Below are positions 17,643 through 27,480 of a stretch of DNA of 64,000 nt, in pieces. The stretch is from NCBI RefSeq assembly GCF_000507765.1, contig NZ_KI669405.1:30025-94024 (forward strand), given 5' to 3'. Each line of letters starts with the position of its first letter. Position 1 is the stretch's first letter. This DNA is from Streptococcus parasanguinis CC87K (lineage in GTDB: Bacteria; Bacillota; Bacilli; Lactobacillales; Streptococcaceae). Both the position numbers and the translations under genes were made by a program. The notes beneath the pieces are model-generated. The model saw nothing but the letters and a program-made list of their open reading frames with translations. It was not told the DNA's origin and made no database searches.

Positions 17643-19025
17643 ATGTCAAAAAAACATCATCCTGGTGAAGAAAACGAAAATGGGATGGTTCGTGGTCTGC
17701 AAAATCGGCATGTTCAGCTGATCGCTATTGCAGGAACCATCGGGACAGGACTCTTTCTTGGAGCCGGTCGTTCCCTTTCTTTGACAGGTCCCTCTATTAT
17801 TTTAGTCTATATGCTGACTGGCGCCTTCATGTACTTGATGATGCGGGCGATCGGAGAGATGCTTTATATGGACCCTGATCAACACACCTTTATCAACTTT
17901 ATCACCAAGTATCTAGGAAAAGGTTGGGGTTATTTTTCAGGATGGTCCTATTGGGTCTCCTTGGTATTTTTGGGAATGGCAGAGATCACGGCTGTTTCCA
18001 ACTATGTCCAGCTTTGGTTTCCAAATTGGCCAGCCTGGCAGATTCAAATTATCTTTTTAGCGCTTTTAAGTTGTGTAAACTTGATCGCTGTGAAGGTTTT
18101 TGGAGAGGTTGAATTCTGGTTTGGAATGATCAAGATTGTCACGATTTTAGCCCTGATCGCAACAGGGATCTTTATGGTGACGACGAACTTTGAAACACCA
18201 GCTGGACACGCTAGTTTAACTAATATTACTAGTGGTTTTCAAATGTTTCCAAATGGTTGGGTCAAGTTCGTCATGGCCTTCCAAATGGTCTTCTTTGCTT
18301 ATCAAGCGATTGAGTTTGTTGGGATTACCACTTCTGAAACAGCTAATCCTCGCCAAGTATTGCCAAAAGCTATTAAAGAAATTCCAATCCGAATTGTAAT
18401 TTTTTATGTAGGGGCTTTGTTAGCGATTATGGCTATTTTCCCTTGGCAACAGCTTCCTGTCAATAAGTCACCGTTTGTAACGGTCTTTCAGATGGTAGGA
18501 ATCAAGTGGGCAGCAGGATTGATTAATTTTGTCGTACTGACAGCTGCTGCATCTTCCTTGAATTCTACCCTCTATTCAACAGGGCGTCACTTGTACCAGA
18601 TTGCAAAGGAAACACCAAACAGTAAAGTGATGAATCGTTTGAAACTGAATAGCTTATCTCGTATGGGGATTCCAAGTCGCGCGATTATTTTTTCTGCGAT
18701 TGTGGTTGCTGTTTCAGCCTTTATCAATGTCTTGCCAGGTGTCTCAGATGCTTTTGCCTTGATTACGGCATCTTCTTCTGGTGTCTACATTGCTATTTAC
18801 ATTTTGACCATGCTTGCCCATCTTAAGTACCGTAAATCGAAAGAATTTATGCCAGATGGTTTTATCATGCCAGCCTATAAAGTGTTGAATCCATTGACCA
18901 TCGTTTTCTTCCTCTTTGTATTCGTTTGTCTCTTCTTGCAAGAATCAACATACATTGGAGCGATTGGAGCAACCATCTGGATCATTCTTTTTGGGATTTA
19001 CAGCAATTGGAAACATAGTAAATAA
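17643..19025 (+). CDS. APC-family amino acid permease
   Basis: 460 residues, about 12 membrane helices. The start GLQNRHVQLIAIAGTIGTGLF with the GTIGTG loop in helix 1 and the helix 6/7 region GITTSETANPRQVLPKAIKEIP define the amino acid transporter (AAT) branch of the APC superfamily (relatives of AnsP, ProY, RocE, GabP, CycA). It should import an amino acid with protons; substrate is not readable from sequence. It is a single-gene unit with a good promoter and a CodY-box-like site in the leader, suggesting use when amino acids are short. Confidence 0.92.
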   Translation: MSKKHHPGEENENGMVRGLQNRHVQLIAIAGTIGTGLFLGAGRSLSLTGPSIILVYMLTGAFMYLMMRAIGEMLYMDPDQHTFINFITKYLGKGWGYFSGWSYWVSLVFLGMAEITAVSNYVQLWFPNWPAWQIQIIFLALLSCVNLIAVKVFGEVEFWFGMIKIVTILALIATGIFMVTTNFETPAGHASLTNITSGFQMFPNGWVKFVMAFQMVFFAYQAIEFVGITTSETANPRQVLPKAIKEIPIRIVIFYVGALLAIMAIFPWQQLPVNKSPFVTVFQMVGIKWAAGLINFVVLTAAASSLNSTLYSTGRHLYQIAKETPNSKVMNRLKLNSLSRMGIPSRAIIFSAIVVAVSAFINVLPGVSDAFALITASSSGVYIAIYILTMLAHLKYRKSKEFMPDGFIMPAYKVLNPLTIVFFLFVFVCLFLQESTYIGAIGATIWIILFGIYSNWKHSK

Positions 19026-19036
19026 ACCGCAAGAGA

Positions 19037-19146
19037 GTGGGACAGAAATCGGTAATTCGTTAGAATTCGATTTCGTCGTCCCACCTCCGCACAGTTGAGT
19101 AGGGCTGTAAAAGCTGATGAAATCAGCGTAGTAGAGCCCACTCAAC
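19037..19146. repeat. Intergenic hairpin repeat, copy A, with second hairpin
   Basis: Hairpin 1: GTGGGAC (19037-19043) with GTCCCAC (19078-19084), continued by GAAATCG with CGATTTC and AATTC with GAATT. Hairpin 2: GTTGAGT-GGGCT (19094-19106) with AGCCCACTCAAC (19135-19146), enclosing GCTGAT/ATCAGC. Two more copies of hairpin 1 lie at 31097-31143 and 31273-31312. It is placed 11 bases after the permease stop. Confidence 0.85.
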
Positions 19147-19181
19147 CACTGCGTCTTGCTCGACAATCCAAAAATAATTGA

Positions 19182-19210
19182 GAGGCTAGGACTTTTGTCC
19201 CAGCCTCTTT
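19182..19210 (+). terminator. Intrinsic terminator downstream of the permease
   Basis: GAGGCTAGGAC (19182-19192) pairs with GTCCCAGCCTC (19197-19207) with one mismatch, followed by TTTATT. Confidence 0.8.
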
Positions 19211-19266
19211 ATTATTTCAGAGCTAGTTTGCTTTCTTTTAAGGAATTACTTGGAGGGAATAAAAGA

Positions 19267-19309
19267 AAAACAGAGATGGAAGAAATTATTTTTCTTCCAT
19301 CTCTGTTTT
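19267..19309. terminator. Bidirectional terminator overlapping the end of the 59-residue gene
   Basis: AAAACAGAGATGGAAGAAA (19267-19285) and its exact complement (19291-19309) form a 19-bp stem; on the minus strand it closes the small membrane-protein gene, whose last codons lie in one arm. Confidence 0.9.
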
Positions 19310-19465
19310 TTGTCCTTGAATGGCTTTTTTGAGCCACCAAAGTGAGCCGGCTAGGATCAGGGCAGCAAGCCAAAAAATCCAAGCCTCAATAGTGGTTAGA
19401 AAAAAGTAGAGAGCGATAGCATCGACCAATAAAAGTGGGATGAGAATCTGTTTTCTTATTTTCAT
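19286..19465 (-). CDS. 59-residue two-helix membrane protein, leaderless
   Basis: Reads from ATG (bases 19465-19463) to TAA (19288-19286). The protein starts MKIRKQILIPLLLVDAIALY, has two hydrophobic segments (about 7-24 and 28-46) and ends in the charged KKAIQGQKTEMEEK. Positive charges precede helix 1 and follow helix 2, a normal hairpin topology with both ends inside. A minus-strand promoter, TTGTTT (19499-19494), 16-base spacer, TACAAT (19477-19472), would start transcription at the A of the ATG, and there is no Shine-Dalgarno sequence. Family unknown to me. Coding is supported by codon quality, topology, promoter and terminator fit. Confidence 0.72.
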   Translation of the reverse strand: MKIRKQILIPLLLVDAIALYFFLTTIEAWIFWLAALILAGSLWWLKKAIQGQKTEMEEK

Positions 19466-19597
19466 AAGAATATTGTATCATAAATCCTAGAGGAAACAAG
19501 TGAAATCAAGCCTTTCTAGGTATTTTGTAGGATCCGAAAAGGTCCGATAGGATTAGTTAGTGAATTTTCTTTCAGGAGTGCATCTTGGTCCTATTTG

Positions 19598-19606
19598 TGG
19601 TAAAAT
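19598..19606 (+). promoter_or_regulatory. Extended -10 promoter of rsmH
   Basis: TGG-TAAAAT (19598-19606) lies only 9 bases before the rsmH ATG; no matching -35 was found. The transcript would begin about 3 bases before the start codon. Confidence 0.6.
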
Positions 19607-19615
19607 AGTAAAGAT

Positions 19616-20566
19616 ATGAGTAAAGAATTTCATCATGTAACGGTTTTGCTTCATGAAACGATCGATATGCTGGATGTTAAGCCAGATGGGATCTATGTAG
19701 ACGCCACATTGGGTGGGGCAGGCCACAGCGAATATTTGTTAACAAAATTAAATGAATCGGGCCATCTTTATGCCTTTGACCAAGATCAGCATGCAATTGA
19801 GAATGCTAAGATTCGATTGGCACCTTTCATTGAGAAAGGCATGGTAACCTTCATTAAGGATAACTTTCGTCATTTGAAGGAACGTCTAAACGAATTGGGT
19901 GTGACTGAAATTGATGGAATCTGTTATGACCTAGGTGTCTCTAGTCCTCAGTTAGACGAACGGGAACGCGGATTTTCTTACAAGAAAGATGCGCCGTTAG
20001 ACATGCGGATGAATCAAGAAGCTTCCTTGACAGCCTATGAGGTCGTAAATAGCTACGATTACCATGATCTAGTCCGTATTTTTTTCAAATATGGAGAGGA
20101 CAAATTTTCCAAGCAAATTGCGCGGAAAATTGAGCAAGCACGAGCAATTAAACCGATTGAAACAACGACTGAATTAGCAGAGCTTATTAAATCTGCTAAA
20201 CCAGCTAAGGAGCTCAAGAAAAAGGGCCATCCTGCTAAACAGATTTTCCAAGCCATTCGTATCGAAGTCAATGATGAGCTGGGAGCAGCGGATGAATCGA
20301 TTCAACAAGCCATGGATTTGTTGGCCCTCGATGGTCGTATTTCTGTGATTACCTTTCATTCGTTAGAGGATCGATTGACCAAACAATTGTTTAAAGAAGC
20401 TTCGACGGTTGAGGTGCCAAAGGGGCTTCCCTTTATTCCAGATGATTTGAAACCAAAGATGGAGTTAGTCAACCGGAAACCTATTTTGCCAAGTGAAGAG
20501 GAGCTTGAGGGCAATAATCGATCCCATTCAGCAAAATTACGGGTTGCTCGAAAAATACACAAGTAA
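19616..20566 (+). CDS. rsmH: 16S rRNA (cytosine-1402 N4)-methyltransferase RsmH (MraW)
   Basis: 316 residues, normal length. RsmH methylates N4 of C1402 in 16S rRNA near the P site, using SAM. The start [15 protein letters not shown], the SAM loop [10 protein letters not shown], the [11 protein letters not shown] segment and the C-terminal [12 protein letters not shown] are diagnostic. It heads the streptococcal division cluster rsmH-ftsL-pbp2X-mraY, with 11 bases to ftsL. There is no Shine-Dalgarno sequence before the ATG; with the -10 box so close, the message is probably leaderless or nearly so. Confidence 0.97.
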   Translation: MSKEFHHVTVLLHETIDMLDVKPDGIYVDATLGGAGHSEYLLTKLNESGHLYAFDQDQHAIENAKIRLAPFIEKGMVTFIKDNFRHLKERLNELGVTEIDGICYDLGVSSPQLDERERGFSYKKDAPLDMRMNQEASLTAYEVVNSYDYHDLVRIFFKYGEDKFSKQIARKIEQARAIKPIETTTELAELIKSAKPAKELKKKGHPAKQIFQAIRIEVNDELGAADESIQQAMDLLALDGRISVITFHSLEDRLTKQLFKEASTVEVPKGLPFIPDDLKPKMELVNRKPILPSEEELEGNNRSHSAKLRVARKIHK

Positions 20567-20577
20567 GAGGAATTGAT

Positions 20578-20913
20578 ATGGCAGCAAGAGATGAGAGAAC
20601 AAGAACACAGCTACTGCAAGACCGCTTTCGCCGTTTCTCTAGAGTAGAAAAGGCTTTTTATGGGTCGATTGTCCTAACAGCTGTTATTTTAGCCATTAGT
20701 ATCGTCTTTATGCAGACACGGATTTTACAAGTTCAAAGTGAATTGACTGATTTGAATACGGAACTAGAAGCCAAAAAGACGGAATTGGCAGATGTTCGTC
20801 AAGAGGTCAATGAATTAACACGTTATGACCGTTTATCAAAGTTGGCTAGCTCCCAAGGAATGAAGCTGCAAAAAGAAAATCGAAAAACAGTGAGTGCAAG
20901 TAGTGATGAATAA
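20578..20913 (+). CDS. ftsL: Cell division protein FtsL
   Basis: 111 residues. A basic cytoplasmic start of about 25 residues, one membrane helix (about 30-48) and an extracellular leucine-zipper-like coiled coil ([22 protein letters not shown]). FtsL forms a complex with DivIB and DivIC and supports PBP2X/FtsW septal synthesis. AGAGGA precedes the ATG. It overlaps the start of pbp2X by a few codons, as usual for this cluster; sequence identity within the family is low, so position and architecture carry the call. Confidence 0.93.
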   Translation: MAARDERTRTQLLQDRFRRFSRVEKAFYGSIVLTAVILAISIVFMQTRILQVQSELTDLNTELEAKKTELADVRQEVNELTRYDRLSKLASSQGMKLQKENRKTVSASSDE

Positions 20914-23188
20914 ATTTAAGAAATTTTTAATCGGGTATTCGATAAAGAAACGTCGCTTGCCGGATCAGAATCGAAAACAAGTTGGGAAAAATCTCAGTGT
21001 ACTGGCGATTTTCCTCTTTTTTCTCTTTCTGATTAATTTTGCAATGATTATTGGGACTGACAAAAAATTCGGTGTGACCTTATCGGATCAGGCAAAAAAA
21101 GTCCATGAACAGACGGTTATTGTTCCTGCAAAACGTGGGACGATCTATGACCGAAATGGAGCAGTAATTGCTGAAGATGCTACGACCTATAACGTTTATG
21201 CCGTTATTGATAAAAAGTACAAATCAGCAACTGGAAAAATCCTCTATGTAGAAGAGAGCCAATTTAAAAAAGTAGCAGAAATCTTTAAGCAGTACTTAGG
21301 AATGGATGAAGATTACGTCATTCAACAATTGTCGCAAAAGAAATTGAAACAGGTTTCTTTTGGCTCGAACGGAAATGGTATTACTTATAGTAATATGACA
21401 GCTATCCGTGAGGCCATGGAAGCAGCGAAGATTGAAGGGGTTTCCTTTACAACTAGTCCAAATCGAAGCTATAAAAATGGAGTTTTCGCCTCTCAATTTA
21501 TAGGGCAGGCCTCTCTTCAAGAAGATAAAGAGGGAAATAAAACCTTGAAGGGGCAATCAGGGATGGAGAAATCCCTCGATCGTATTCTCGCTGGTCAAAA
21601 TGGGGTTATCACCTATGACAAAGACCGAAACGGGAATATCGTTCCTGGTTCAGATAAGGTTTCTGTCAAAACAGAAGATGGAAAAGATGTCTATACGACC
21701 ATTTCAGCAGAATTACAAACCTACCTTGAGACGCGAATGGATGTTTTCCAAGAAAAAGTAAAAGGAAAGTATGTTAGTGCGACTCTTGTGAGTGCAAAAA
21801 CTGGAGAAATCCTGGCGACAACGCAACGTCCATCCTATAATGCGGATACCAAACAAGGGTTGGATCTGAAAAACTTGAAAACCTGGAATACCATCCTTTA
21901 TCAAGATCAATATGAACCGGGTTCAACGATGAAGGTCATGTTATTAGCTTCGGCGATTGATCATGGAACCTTCCCAGCCTATAATGAAGGATACTACAAT
22001 AACGAACTACAAGTAAAAGATGCGACGATCCGTGACTGGGATGTCAATATGGGACTGTCAGAAGGTCGCTATATGAATATTGCCCAAGGTTTTGCCTATT
22101 CAAGTAACATTGGGATGACCAAGCTTGAACAGAAGATGGGCAATAATGTCTGGATGAATTACCTCACACTCTTTAAGTTCGGACTTCCTACACGTTTTGG
22201 AATGGGGGACGAAAGTTTTGGAGGCCTACCAGGTGATAACTATGTCACTCAAGCCATGTCTTCCTTCGGTCAAGGGATTTCCGTCAGTCAAACCCAAATG
22301 TTACGGGCCTTTAGTGCCATCGCTAATGATGGGCAAATGTTGGAGCCGAAGTTTATTAGTGCTATTTACGATAAAAAATCAGACACAGCCCGCAAATCAA
22401 AAAAAGAAGTTGTTGGAAAACCAGTTTCAGGATCAGCTGCACAACAGACACGGAACTATATGATCACCGTCGGAACAGATCCAGAGTATGGAACCTTGTA
22501 CAGTGATGGACCCATCATTCAGGTACCCGGTCAAAACGTTGCGGTGAAATCAGGGACTGCCCAAATTGCAACGGCTAATGGCTACCTGGAAGGCGAAAAT
22601 GATAATATCAACTCGGTTGTAGCCATGACACCTGCAGAAGATCCTGAATTCATTATGTATGTGACGGTCCAACAACCAGAAGTGAAATTCTCAGCCACCA
22701 GCTGGGAAGAGTTGGTCAATCCTATTTTGGAAGATGCAGTTGCTTTAAAAGACGAATTGCATTTGACATCAGAGGCACCAACTTTGGATGGTGTGACCAA
22801 AGAAACGACCTACAAAATCCCTTCAGTAGAAACTCTCTCTAAGGAGTTGAATCTGAAACAAAATCTGAGCCCAGGTGCTTATTCAGAGGAATTGCGTCGC
22901 AATTTGGTGCAGCCAATTGTCCTAGGAACCGGGAAAAATATCCGCAAGATGTCTGTGGATGTAGGCTCTAAAGTCAAAGCCAATCAGCAAGTATTGTTAT
23001 TAACAGAAGACTTTGATGCGGTTCCAGATATGTATGGTTGGACAAAGAAAAATGCTGATATCTTTGGAGAATGGACTGGAATTGAGATTACCTATAAAGG
23101 TAGTGGAAAGAAAGTAACCAAACAAAGTGTCAAAATGAACACCTCACTCAATAAAACTAAAAAGATTACCTTAACATTAGGAGACTAA
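20906..23188 (+). CDS. pbpX: Penicillin-binding protein 2X (septal transpeptidase)
   Basis: 761 residues from ATG 20906 (a GTG at 20894 is possible but less likely). Class B PBP: short cytoplasmic start, membrane helix about 30-50, dimerisation domain with RGTIYDRNG, transpeptidase with active serine S340 in the STMK motif, SSN (in YSSNIGMT) and KSG (in VKSGTAQ), then two PASTA domains, the second ending in ITLTLGD. The residues beside the serine are unaltered STMK; the mosaic changes reported in resistant pneumococci at this motif are not seen. It builds septal peptidoglycan with FtsW and is a main beta-lactam target. Confidence 0.97.
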   Translation: MNKFKKFLIGYSIKKRRLPDQNRKQVGKNLSVLAIFLFFLFLINFAMIIGTDKKFGVTLSDQAKKVHEQTVIVPAKRGTIYDRNGAVIAEDATTYNVYAVIDKKYKSATGKILYVEESQFKKVAEIFKQYLGMDEDYVIQQLSQKKLKQVSFGSNGNGITYSNMTAIREAMEAAKIEGVSFTTSPNRSYKNGVFASQFIGQASLQEDKEGNKTLKGQSGMEKSLDRILAGQNGVITYDKDRNGNIVPGSDKVSVKTEDGKDVYTTISAELQTYLETRMDVFQEKVKGKYVSATLVSAKTGEILATTQRPSYNADTKQGLDLKNLKTWNTILYQDQYEPGSTMKVMLLASAIDHGTFPAYNEGYYNNELQVKDATIRDWDVNMGLSEGRYMNIAQGFAYSSNIGMTKLEQKMGNNVWMNYLTLFKFGLPTRFGMGDESFGGLPGDNYVTQAMSSFGQGISVSQTQMLRAFSAIANDGQMLEPKFISAIYDKKSDTARKSKKEVVGKPVSGSAAQQTRNYMITVGTDPEYGTLYSDGPIIQVPGQNVAVKSGTAQIATANGYLEGENDNINSVVAMTPAEDPEFIMYVTVQQPEVKFSATSWEELVNPILEDAVALKDELHLTSEAPTLDGVTKETTYKIPSVETLSKELNLKQNLSPGAYSEELRRNLVQPIVLGTGKNIRKMSVDVGSKVKANQQVLLLTEDFDAVPDMYGWTKKNADIFGEWTGIEITYKGSGKKVTKQSVKMNTSLNKTKKITLTLGD

Positions 23189-23189
23189 G

Positions 23190-24182
23190 ATGTATATTGC
23201 TACGATCCTTGTATCGTTTCTATTAACAGTGGCTGCTATTCCAGCCTTTATTCGATTTTACCATCGTGCTCATATTTCCGGGCAACAAATGCACGAAGAT
23301 GTGAAACAACACAAAGCGAAAGCTGGCACTCCGACAATGGGTGGAGTTGTATTTCTCATTACAGCCGTTCTAGTTAGTTTTGTCGTTACCGTATTGACTG
23401 GAAATTTCACGCGCCCTGTTCAACTGATTCTATTTATCTTGATTCTTTATGGAATTGTTGGATTTTTGGATGACTTTTTAAAAGTTTTTCGTAAGATTAA
23501 TGAAGGTCTTAACCCAAAACAAAAATTGGCCCTTCAACTTGTTGGTGGAATCATCTTCTATATTTTTTCTGAACGCCACGGTGCAGGAAGCCTTTTGAAT
23601 GTTTTCGGATATGAACTTTACTTGGGCTATTTCTACATTCTCTTTGCTTTATTTTGGTTGGTTGGTTTTTCAAATGCGGTCAATTTGACAGATGGGATTG
23701 ATGGATTAGCCAGCATCTCCGTTGCCATTAGCCTGAGTGCCTATTCCTTTATTGCCTATATGCAAGGAAAATGGGACATTCTCTTTGTGACTTTGAGTAT
23801 GATTGGGGCCTTGCTTGGATTCTTTGTCTTCAACCACAAGCCGGCTAAAATCTTTATGGGCGATGTCGGTAGTCTAGCTCTTGGAGGGATGCTTGCAGCC
23901 TTGTCAATGGCTTTGCATGTCGAGTGGACGTTGCTCTTGATTGGTCTGGTCTATGTCATTGAAACAGGTTCAGTGATGCTACAAGTGACCTATTTCAAAT
24001 GGACCAAGAAACGGTACGGGGAAGGACGTCGGATTTTCCGAATGACTCCTTTCCACCATCATTTAGAACTGGGCGGCCTTTCTGGTAATGGGCAAAACTG
24101 GTCAGAATGGAAAGTGGATGCCTTTATGTGGACCATCGCCTTTGTAACAAGTGTCGTGACTCTAGTCCTTCTCTACCTATAA
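23190..24182 (+). CDS. mraY: Phospho-N-acetylmuramoyl-pentapeptide transferase
   Basis: 330 residues, about ten membrane helices. MraY moves phospho-MurNAc-pentapeptide onto undecaprenyl phosphate to give lipid I. Catalytic features: the DD pair in FLDDFLK near residue 92, [10 protein letters not shown], the [12 protein letters not shown] segment and the HHHLELGG loop. The ATG lies one base after the pbp2X stop, with GGAG before it inside the pbp2X tail, so the two are coupled. It closes the division cluster and is followed by a terminator. Confidence 0.97.
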   Translation: MYIATILVSFLLTVAAIPAFIRFYHRAHISGQQMHEDVKQHKAKAGTPTMGGVVFLITAVLVSFVVTVLTGNFTRPVQLILFILILYGIVGFLDDFLKVFRKINEGLNPKQKLALQLVGGIIFYIFSERHGAGSLLNVFGYELYLGYFYILFALFWLVGFSNAVNLTDGIDGLASISVAISLSAYSFIAYMQGKWDILFVTLSMIGALLGFFVFNHKPAKIFMGDVGSLALGGMLAALSMALHVEWTLLLIGLVYVIETGSVMLQVTYFKWTKKRYGEGRRIFRMTPFHHHLELGGLSGNGQNWSEWKVDAFMWTIAFVTSVVTLVLLYL

Positions 24183-24186
24183 AACG

Positions 24187-24212
24187 ACGGTGGGCTTGCC
24201 CATCGTTTTTTG
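24187..24212 (+). terminator. Terminator after mraY
   Basis: ACGGTGGG (24187-24194) pairs with CCCATCGT (24199-24206), one G-T pair, followed by a T-run. Confidence 0.85.
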
Positions 24213-24315
24213 CTGACTGAGAGAGACTTCGCTGGTTAGGAAAAATGACTCATAAGAGAAGCAAGAAGACAGCTTTTCTGATATAATAATAGAGATCATG
24301 AAAGGAACTGAGAAA

Positions 24316-25659
24316 ATGAAATTTACAGAGTTTAATTTTAAGCCCTATATTCAAGAGGCACTGAAAGAAATCAATTTTAGAGAAGCAACCGAAGTACAGG
24401 AAAAACTAATTCCGATTGTCCTAGCTGGAAATGATTTGGTAGGAGAGTCAAAGACTGGTTCTGGGAAAACCCATACTTTCCTCTTACCGATTTTTCAAAC
24501 GTTAAACGAAGACAGCCAACAAGTTGAAGCGGTCATCACGGCTCCTAGTCGGGAGTTGGCGACGCAAATTTACCAAGCTGCTCGTCAAATCGCTAGTCAT
24601 TCTGAAAAAGAGATTCGGATTGTGAATTATGTTGGAGGAACGGATAAAAGCCGTCAGATTGAAAAACTCCAGGTCAAACAACCACATATCGTGATTGGAA
24701 CTCCAGGCCGGATCTACGATCTAGTTGCATCTGGTGATCTGGCTATTCATAAGGCCCATACTTTTGTGGTAGATGAGGCGGATATGACACTGGACATGGG
24801 ATTCTTGTCAACCGTGGATAAGATTGCTTCAAGACTTCCGCAACAACTGCAATTTTTAGTTTTTTCAGCCACCATTCCGCAGAAATTACAACCTTTCTTG
24901 AAAAAATATCTCTCAAACCCAGTCATGGAGCAGATTAAGACCAAGACGGTGATTTCAGATACCATCGATAATTGGCTGGTTTCGACCAAGGGTCGGGATA
25001 AAAATGAGCAAATTTACCAATTGACCAAGACCTTGCAACCTTATTTGGCTATGATTTTCGTTAATACCAAAACGAGAGCAGATGATCTCCATGCCTATTT
25101 AGTGGCTCAAGGATTAAAAGTGGCGAAGATTCACGGAGATATCCCACCACGTGAACGGAAACGGATCATGAATCAGGTTAAAAATCTTGATTTTGAGTAT
25201 ATTGTGGCCACTGATTTAGCGGCTCGTGGAATTGATATCGAAGGAGTGAGCCATGTCATCAACGATGCTATTCCACAAGACCTTTCCTTCTTTGTTCACC
25301 GTGTTGGCCGGACAGGGCGCAATGGTCTACCAGGTGTCGCTATTACTCTTTATCAACCGAGTGATGATTCAGATATCCGTGAACTAGAAAAAATGGGCAT
25401 TCGTTTCGTACCGAAAGTGTTGAAAAATGGGGTTATTGAAGATACCTATGATCGGGACAGACGGGCCAATCGTGAGAAAAAGCAAGAGAAACTCGACATC
25501 GAAATGATTGGTCTGGTGAAGAAGAAAAAGAAAAAAATCAAACCAGGCTACAAGAAAAAAATCAAATGGGCAGTTGATGAAAAGCGGAGAAAAGCTAAGC
25601 GAGCTGAAAACCGTGCGCGTGGCCGGGCGGAACGAAAGGCCAAACGCCAAACTTTCTAA
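24316..25659 (+). CDS. DEAD-box ATP-dependent RNA helicase (CshB-like)
   Basis: 447 residues from ATG 24316, which has AAAGGA nine bases before it; the in-frame ATG at 24298 lacks one. All helicase motifs are present: TGSGKT (Walker A), TAPSRELA, GTPGR, DEAD in VVDEADMTLDMG, FSATIP, and HRVGRTGRNG. The C-terminal tail is strongly basic (KKKKKKIKPGYKKK and an RRKAKRAENRARGRAERKAK-type end), which should bind RNA. Such enzymes unwind short duplexes in cold adaptation, ribosome assembly and mRNA decay. Monocistronic, with TATAAT at 24282-24287. Confidence 0.93.
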   Translation: MKFTEFNFKPYIQEALKEINFREATEVQEKLIPIVLAGNDLVGESKTGSGKTHTFLLPIFQTLNEDSQQVEAVITAPSRELATQIYQAARQIASHSEKEIRIVNYVGGTDKSRQIEKLQVKQPHIVIGTPGRIYDLVASGDLAIHKAHTFVVDEADMTLDMGFLSTVDKIASRLPQQLQFLVFSATIPQKLQPFLKKYLSNPVMEQIKTKTVISDTIDNWLVSTKGRDKNEQIYQLTKTLQPYLAMIFVNTKTRADDLHAYLVAQGLKVAKIHGDIPPRERKRIMNQVKNLDFEYIVATDLAARGIDIEGVSHVINDAIPQDLSFFVHRVGRTGRNGLPGVAITLYQPSDDSDIRELEKMGIRFVPKVLKNGVIEDTYDRDRRANREKKQEKLDIEMIGLVKKKKKKIKPGYKKKIKWAVDEKRRKAKRAENRARGRAERKAKRQTF

Positions 25660-25746
25660 CCCCTTCTTTCAAATGTTCAGAACAAAACATAAATTTTCTT
25701 TATGAACTCCATAAAGAAAAACTATTAGGAACTTGTCTAAAATTAT

Positions 25747-25778
25747 GATAGACTAAATTTGAGTAGTCTATCATTTTT
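25747..25778. terminator. Hairpin downstream of the helicase gene
   Basis: GATAGACT (25747-25754) pairs with AGTCTATC (25765-25772) and is followed by ATTTTT. It lies 88 bases after the helicase stop and before the ABC permease promoter (TTGGAA 25797-25802, 18-base spacer, TAGAAT 25821-25826). Confidence 0.7.
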
Positions 25779-25855
25779 CTATTTCTGTAGCAATTTTTGG
25801 AATTCCGATAGTGAATGTGATAGAATGTTTATGTTCGAGAAAGGAAGTAACAAGA

Positions 25856-26656
25856 ATGTTTACAACTAATCTATTAACAGCCAACTGGTATGCCGACTTT
25901 TTAAAACACGTTCCAGATAGCAAGCTGTTTAGTTTGAGAGCTGTATTGGATGCATTCCCAGCTGTCATAGGGAAACTGCCTGTGACGATTTTACTAGCCC
26001 TGGGAGGCGCATTTGTTGGGATTATTTTTGCCATGATTTTTGCTCTGGTCAAAATTAATCGTGTACGAATCCTCTACCCGATTCAAGCTGTTTTTGTCAG
26101 CTTTTTACGTGGGACTCCTTTGTTGGTTCAGTTGATGTTGACCTATTATGGGATTCCTCTTATTTTAAAAGCGATCAATCAGTCTTATGGAACAGCTTTT
26201 AATATTAATGCCATTCCAGCTGAGCTATTTGCGATTGTGGCCCTTGCCTTTAATGAGGCGGCGTATGCGAGCGAGACCATCCGGGCAGCGATTTTATCGG
26301 TGGATCCTGGTGAGATAGAGGCAGCACGTAGTCTTGGAATGACCAACCGTCAAGTTTATCGCCGGATTATTATTCCCAATGCAGCAGTCGTTGCAACTCC
26401 AACCTTAATCAACTCTCTCATTGGTTTAACTAAGGGGACATCGCTAGCCTTTAGTGCCAGTGTGGTTGAAATTTTTGCCCAAGCACGGATTATTGGGGGG
26501 AGCGATTTGAAGTATTTTGAACGCTTTATCACGGTATCGATTGTTTACTGGATTGTGAATATCCTCATAGAAATGCTAGGCCGTCACATTGAACGACGAC
26601 TGGATATTGAGACTCCCGTAGCAATTGATTTACCAGATCAGGAGGTCCGGATCTAA
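25856..26656 (+). CDS. Polar amino acid ABC transporter permease (probable cystine, TcyB-like)
   Basis: 266 residues from ATG 25856 with AAAGGAAG upstream; the longer in-frame reading from 25811 adds an unlikely hydrophilic start. About five membrane helices and the family EAA loop, EIEAARSLGMTNRQVYRRIIIPNA, which docks on the ATPase. His/Glu/polar amino acid permease family (HisM/GlnP). No binding-protein gene lies beside it; from memory, pneumococcal tcyBC has the same gene order near trxB with the binding protein encoded elsewhere, which is why cystine is suggested. Its TAA overlaps the start of the ATPase gene. Confidence 0.85.
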   Translation: MFTTNLLTANWYADFLKHVPDSKLFSLRAVLDAFPAVIGKLPVTILLALGGAFVGIIFAMIFALVKINRVRILYPIQAVFVSFLRGTPLLVQLMLTYYGIPLILKAINQSYGTAFNINAIPAELFAIVALAFNEAAYASETIRAAILSVDPGEIEAARSLGMTNRQVYRRIIIPNAAVVATPTLINSLIGLTKGTSLAFSASVVEIFAQARIIGGSDLKYFERFITVSIVYWIVNILIEMLGRHIERRLDIETPVAIDLPDQEVRI

Positions 26657-27399
26657 TGATTTATATTTCAGAATTATCAAAGACATTTTCAGGTCAAAAG
26701 GTTTTAAATAATCTAAGTTTGGAAATTCAAAAAGGGGAAGTAGTAGCCTTGATTGGGTCTTCTGGAGCGGGTAAATCGACCTTTTTACGCAGTTTAAACT
26801 ATTTGGAAGCTCCAGACAGTGGTAGAATTAAGATTGATGATTTCGAGGTTGACTTTGAACATATTAGTCAAGATCAAATCTTAACTTTGCGGAGAAAGTT
26901 GGCCATGGTTTTCCAACAGTTTAATTTGTTTGGAAGGAAAACAGCTCTTGAAAATGTGAAAGAAGGGCTCGTTGTTGTAAAGGGCTTATCCGATCAAGAA
27001 GCAACGAAAATTGCACGAGAAGAACTGGCAAAAGTTGGCTTATCGGATCGTGAAAATCACTATCCTCGTCATCTCTCAGGCGGACAAAAGCAACGCGTGG
27101 CTTTGGCTCGTGCCTTGGCCATGAAACCAGAAGTTCTTTTGCTGGATGAACCGACTTCAGCCTTGGATCCAGAATTGGTTGGAGAAGTTGAAAAATCCAT
27201 TGCCAATGCCGCAAAAACGGGACAAACTATGGTACTGGTCAGCCATGATATGTCTTTTGTAGCACAAGTGGCAGATAAGGTCTTGTTTTTGGATAAAGGA
27301 CGGATTATTGAATCTGGAACACCAGAGGAAATCATGCAGCATCCAAAAGAAGAACGGACAAAAGAATTCTTTGCTAGTTACAAACGGACTTATGTTTGA
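26656..27399 (+). CDS. Amino acid ABC transporter ATP-binding protein (TcyC-like)
   Basis: 247 residues. Walker A GSSGAGKS at 34-41, Q-loop in VFQQFNLF, signature LSGGQKQR near 140, Walker B LLLDEPTSALDPE and the switch histidine in LVSHDMSF. It energises import through the permease just upstream; the genes share the base at 26656, so they are coupled. Length and motifs are those of polar amino acid importers. Cystine specificity is inferred only from gene order. Confidence 0.9.
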   Translation: MIYISELSKTFSGQKVLNNLSLEIQKGEVVALIGSSGAGKSTFLRSLNYLEAPDSGRIKIDDFEVDFEHISQDQILTLRRKLAMVFQQFNLFGRKTALENVKEGLVVVKGLSDQEATKIAREELAKVGLSDRENHYPRHLSGGQKQRVALARALAMKPEVLLLDEPTSALDPELVGEVEKSIANAAKTGQTMVLVSHDMSFVAQVADKVLFLDKGRIIESGTPEEIMQHPKEERTKEFFASYKRTYV

Positions 27400-27420
27400 T
27401 ATAATAGAAAAGAGGTAAGA

Positions 27421-27452
27421 CTCAGCTGGCGGTGCTAGCTGGGTTTGTTTTC
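27421..27452 (+). terminator. Terminator between the ABC ATPase and the DUF4059 gene
   Basis: CTCAGCTGGC (27421-27430) pairs with GCTAGCTGGG (27434-27443, G-T pairs), followed by TTTGTTTT. The T-run overlaps a CodY-box-like sequence, TTTTCTGAAAAT (27448-27459), 12 of 15 matches over the full box. Confidence 0.7.
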
Positions 27453-27480
27453 TGAAAATGTAAAAATATTTGGAGTCGTG

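Noticed and set aside
21905..21935. Beta-lactam-resistance changes at the PBP2X active site (and at PBP1A near 34548)
   Set aside because: Both active sites read plain STMK; changes elsewhere cannot be judged without a reference alignment.
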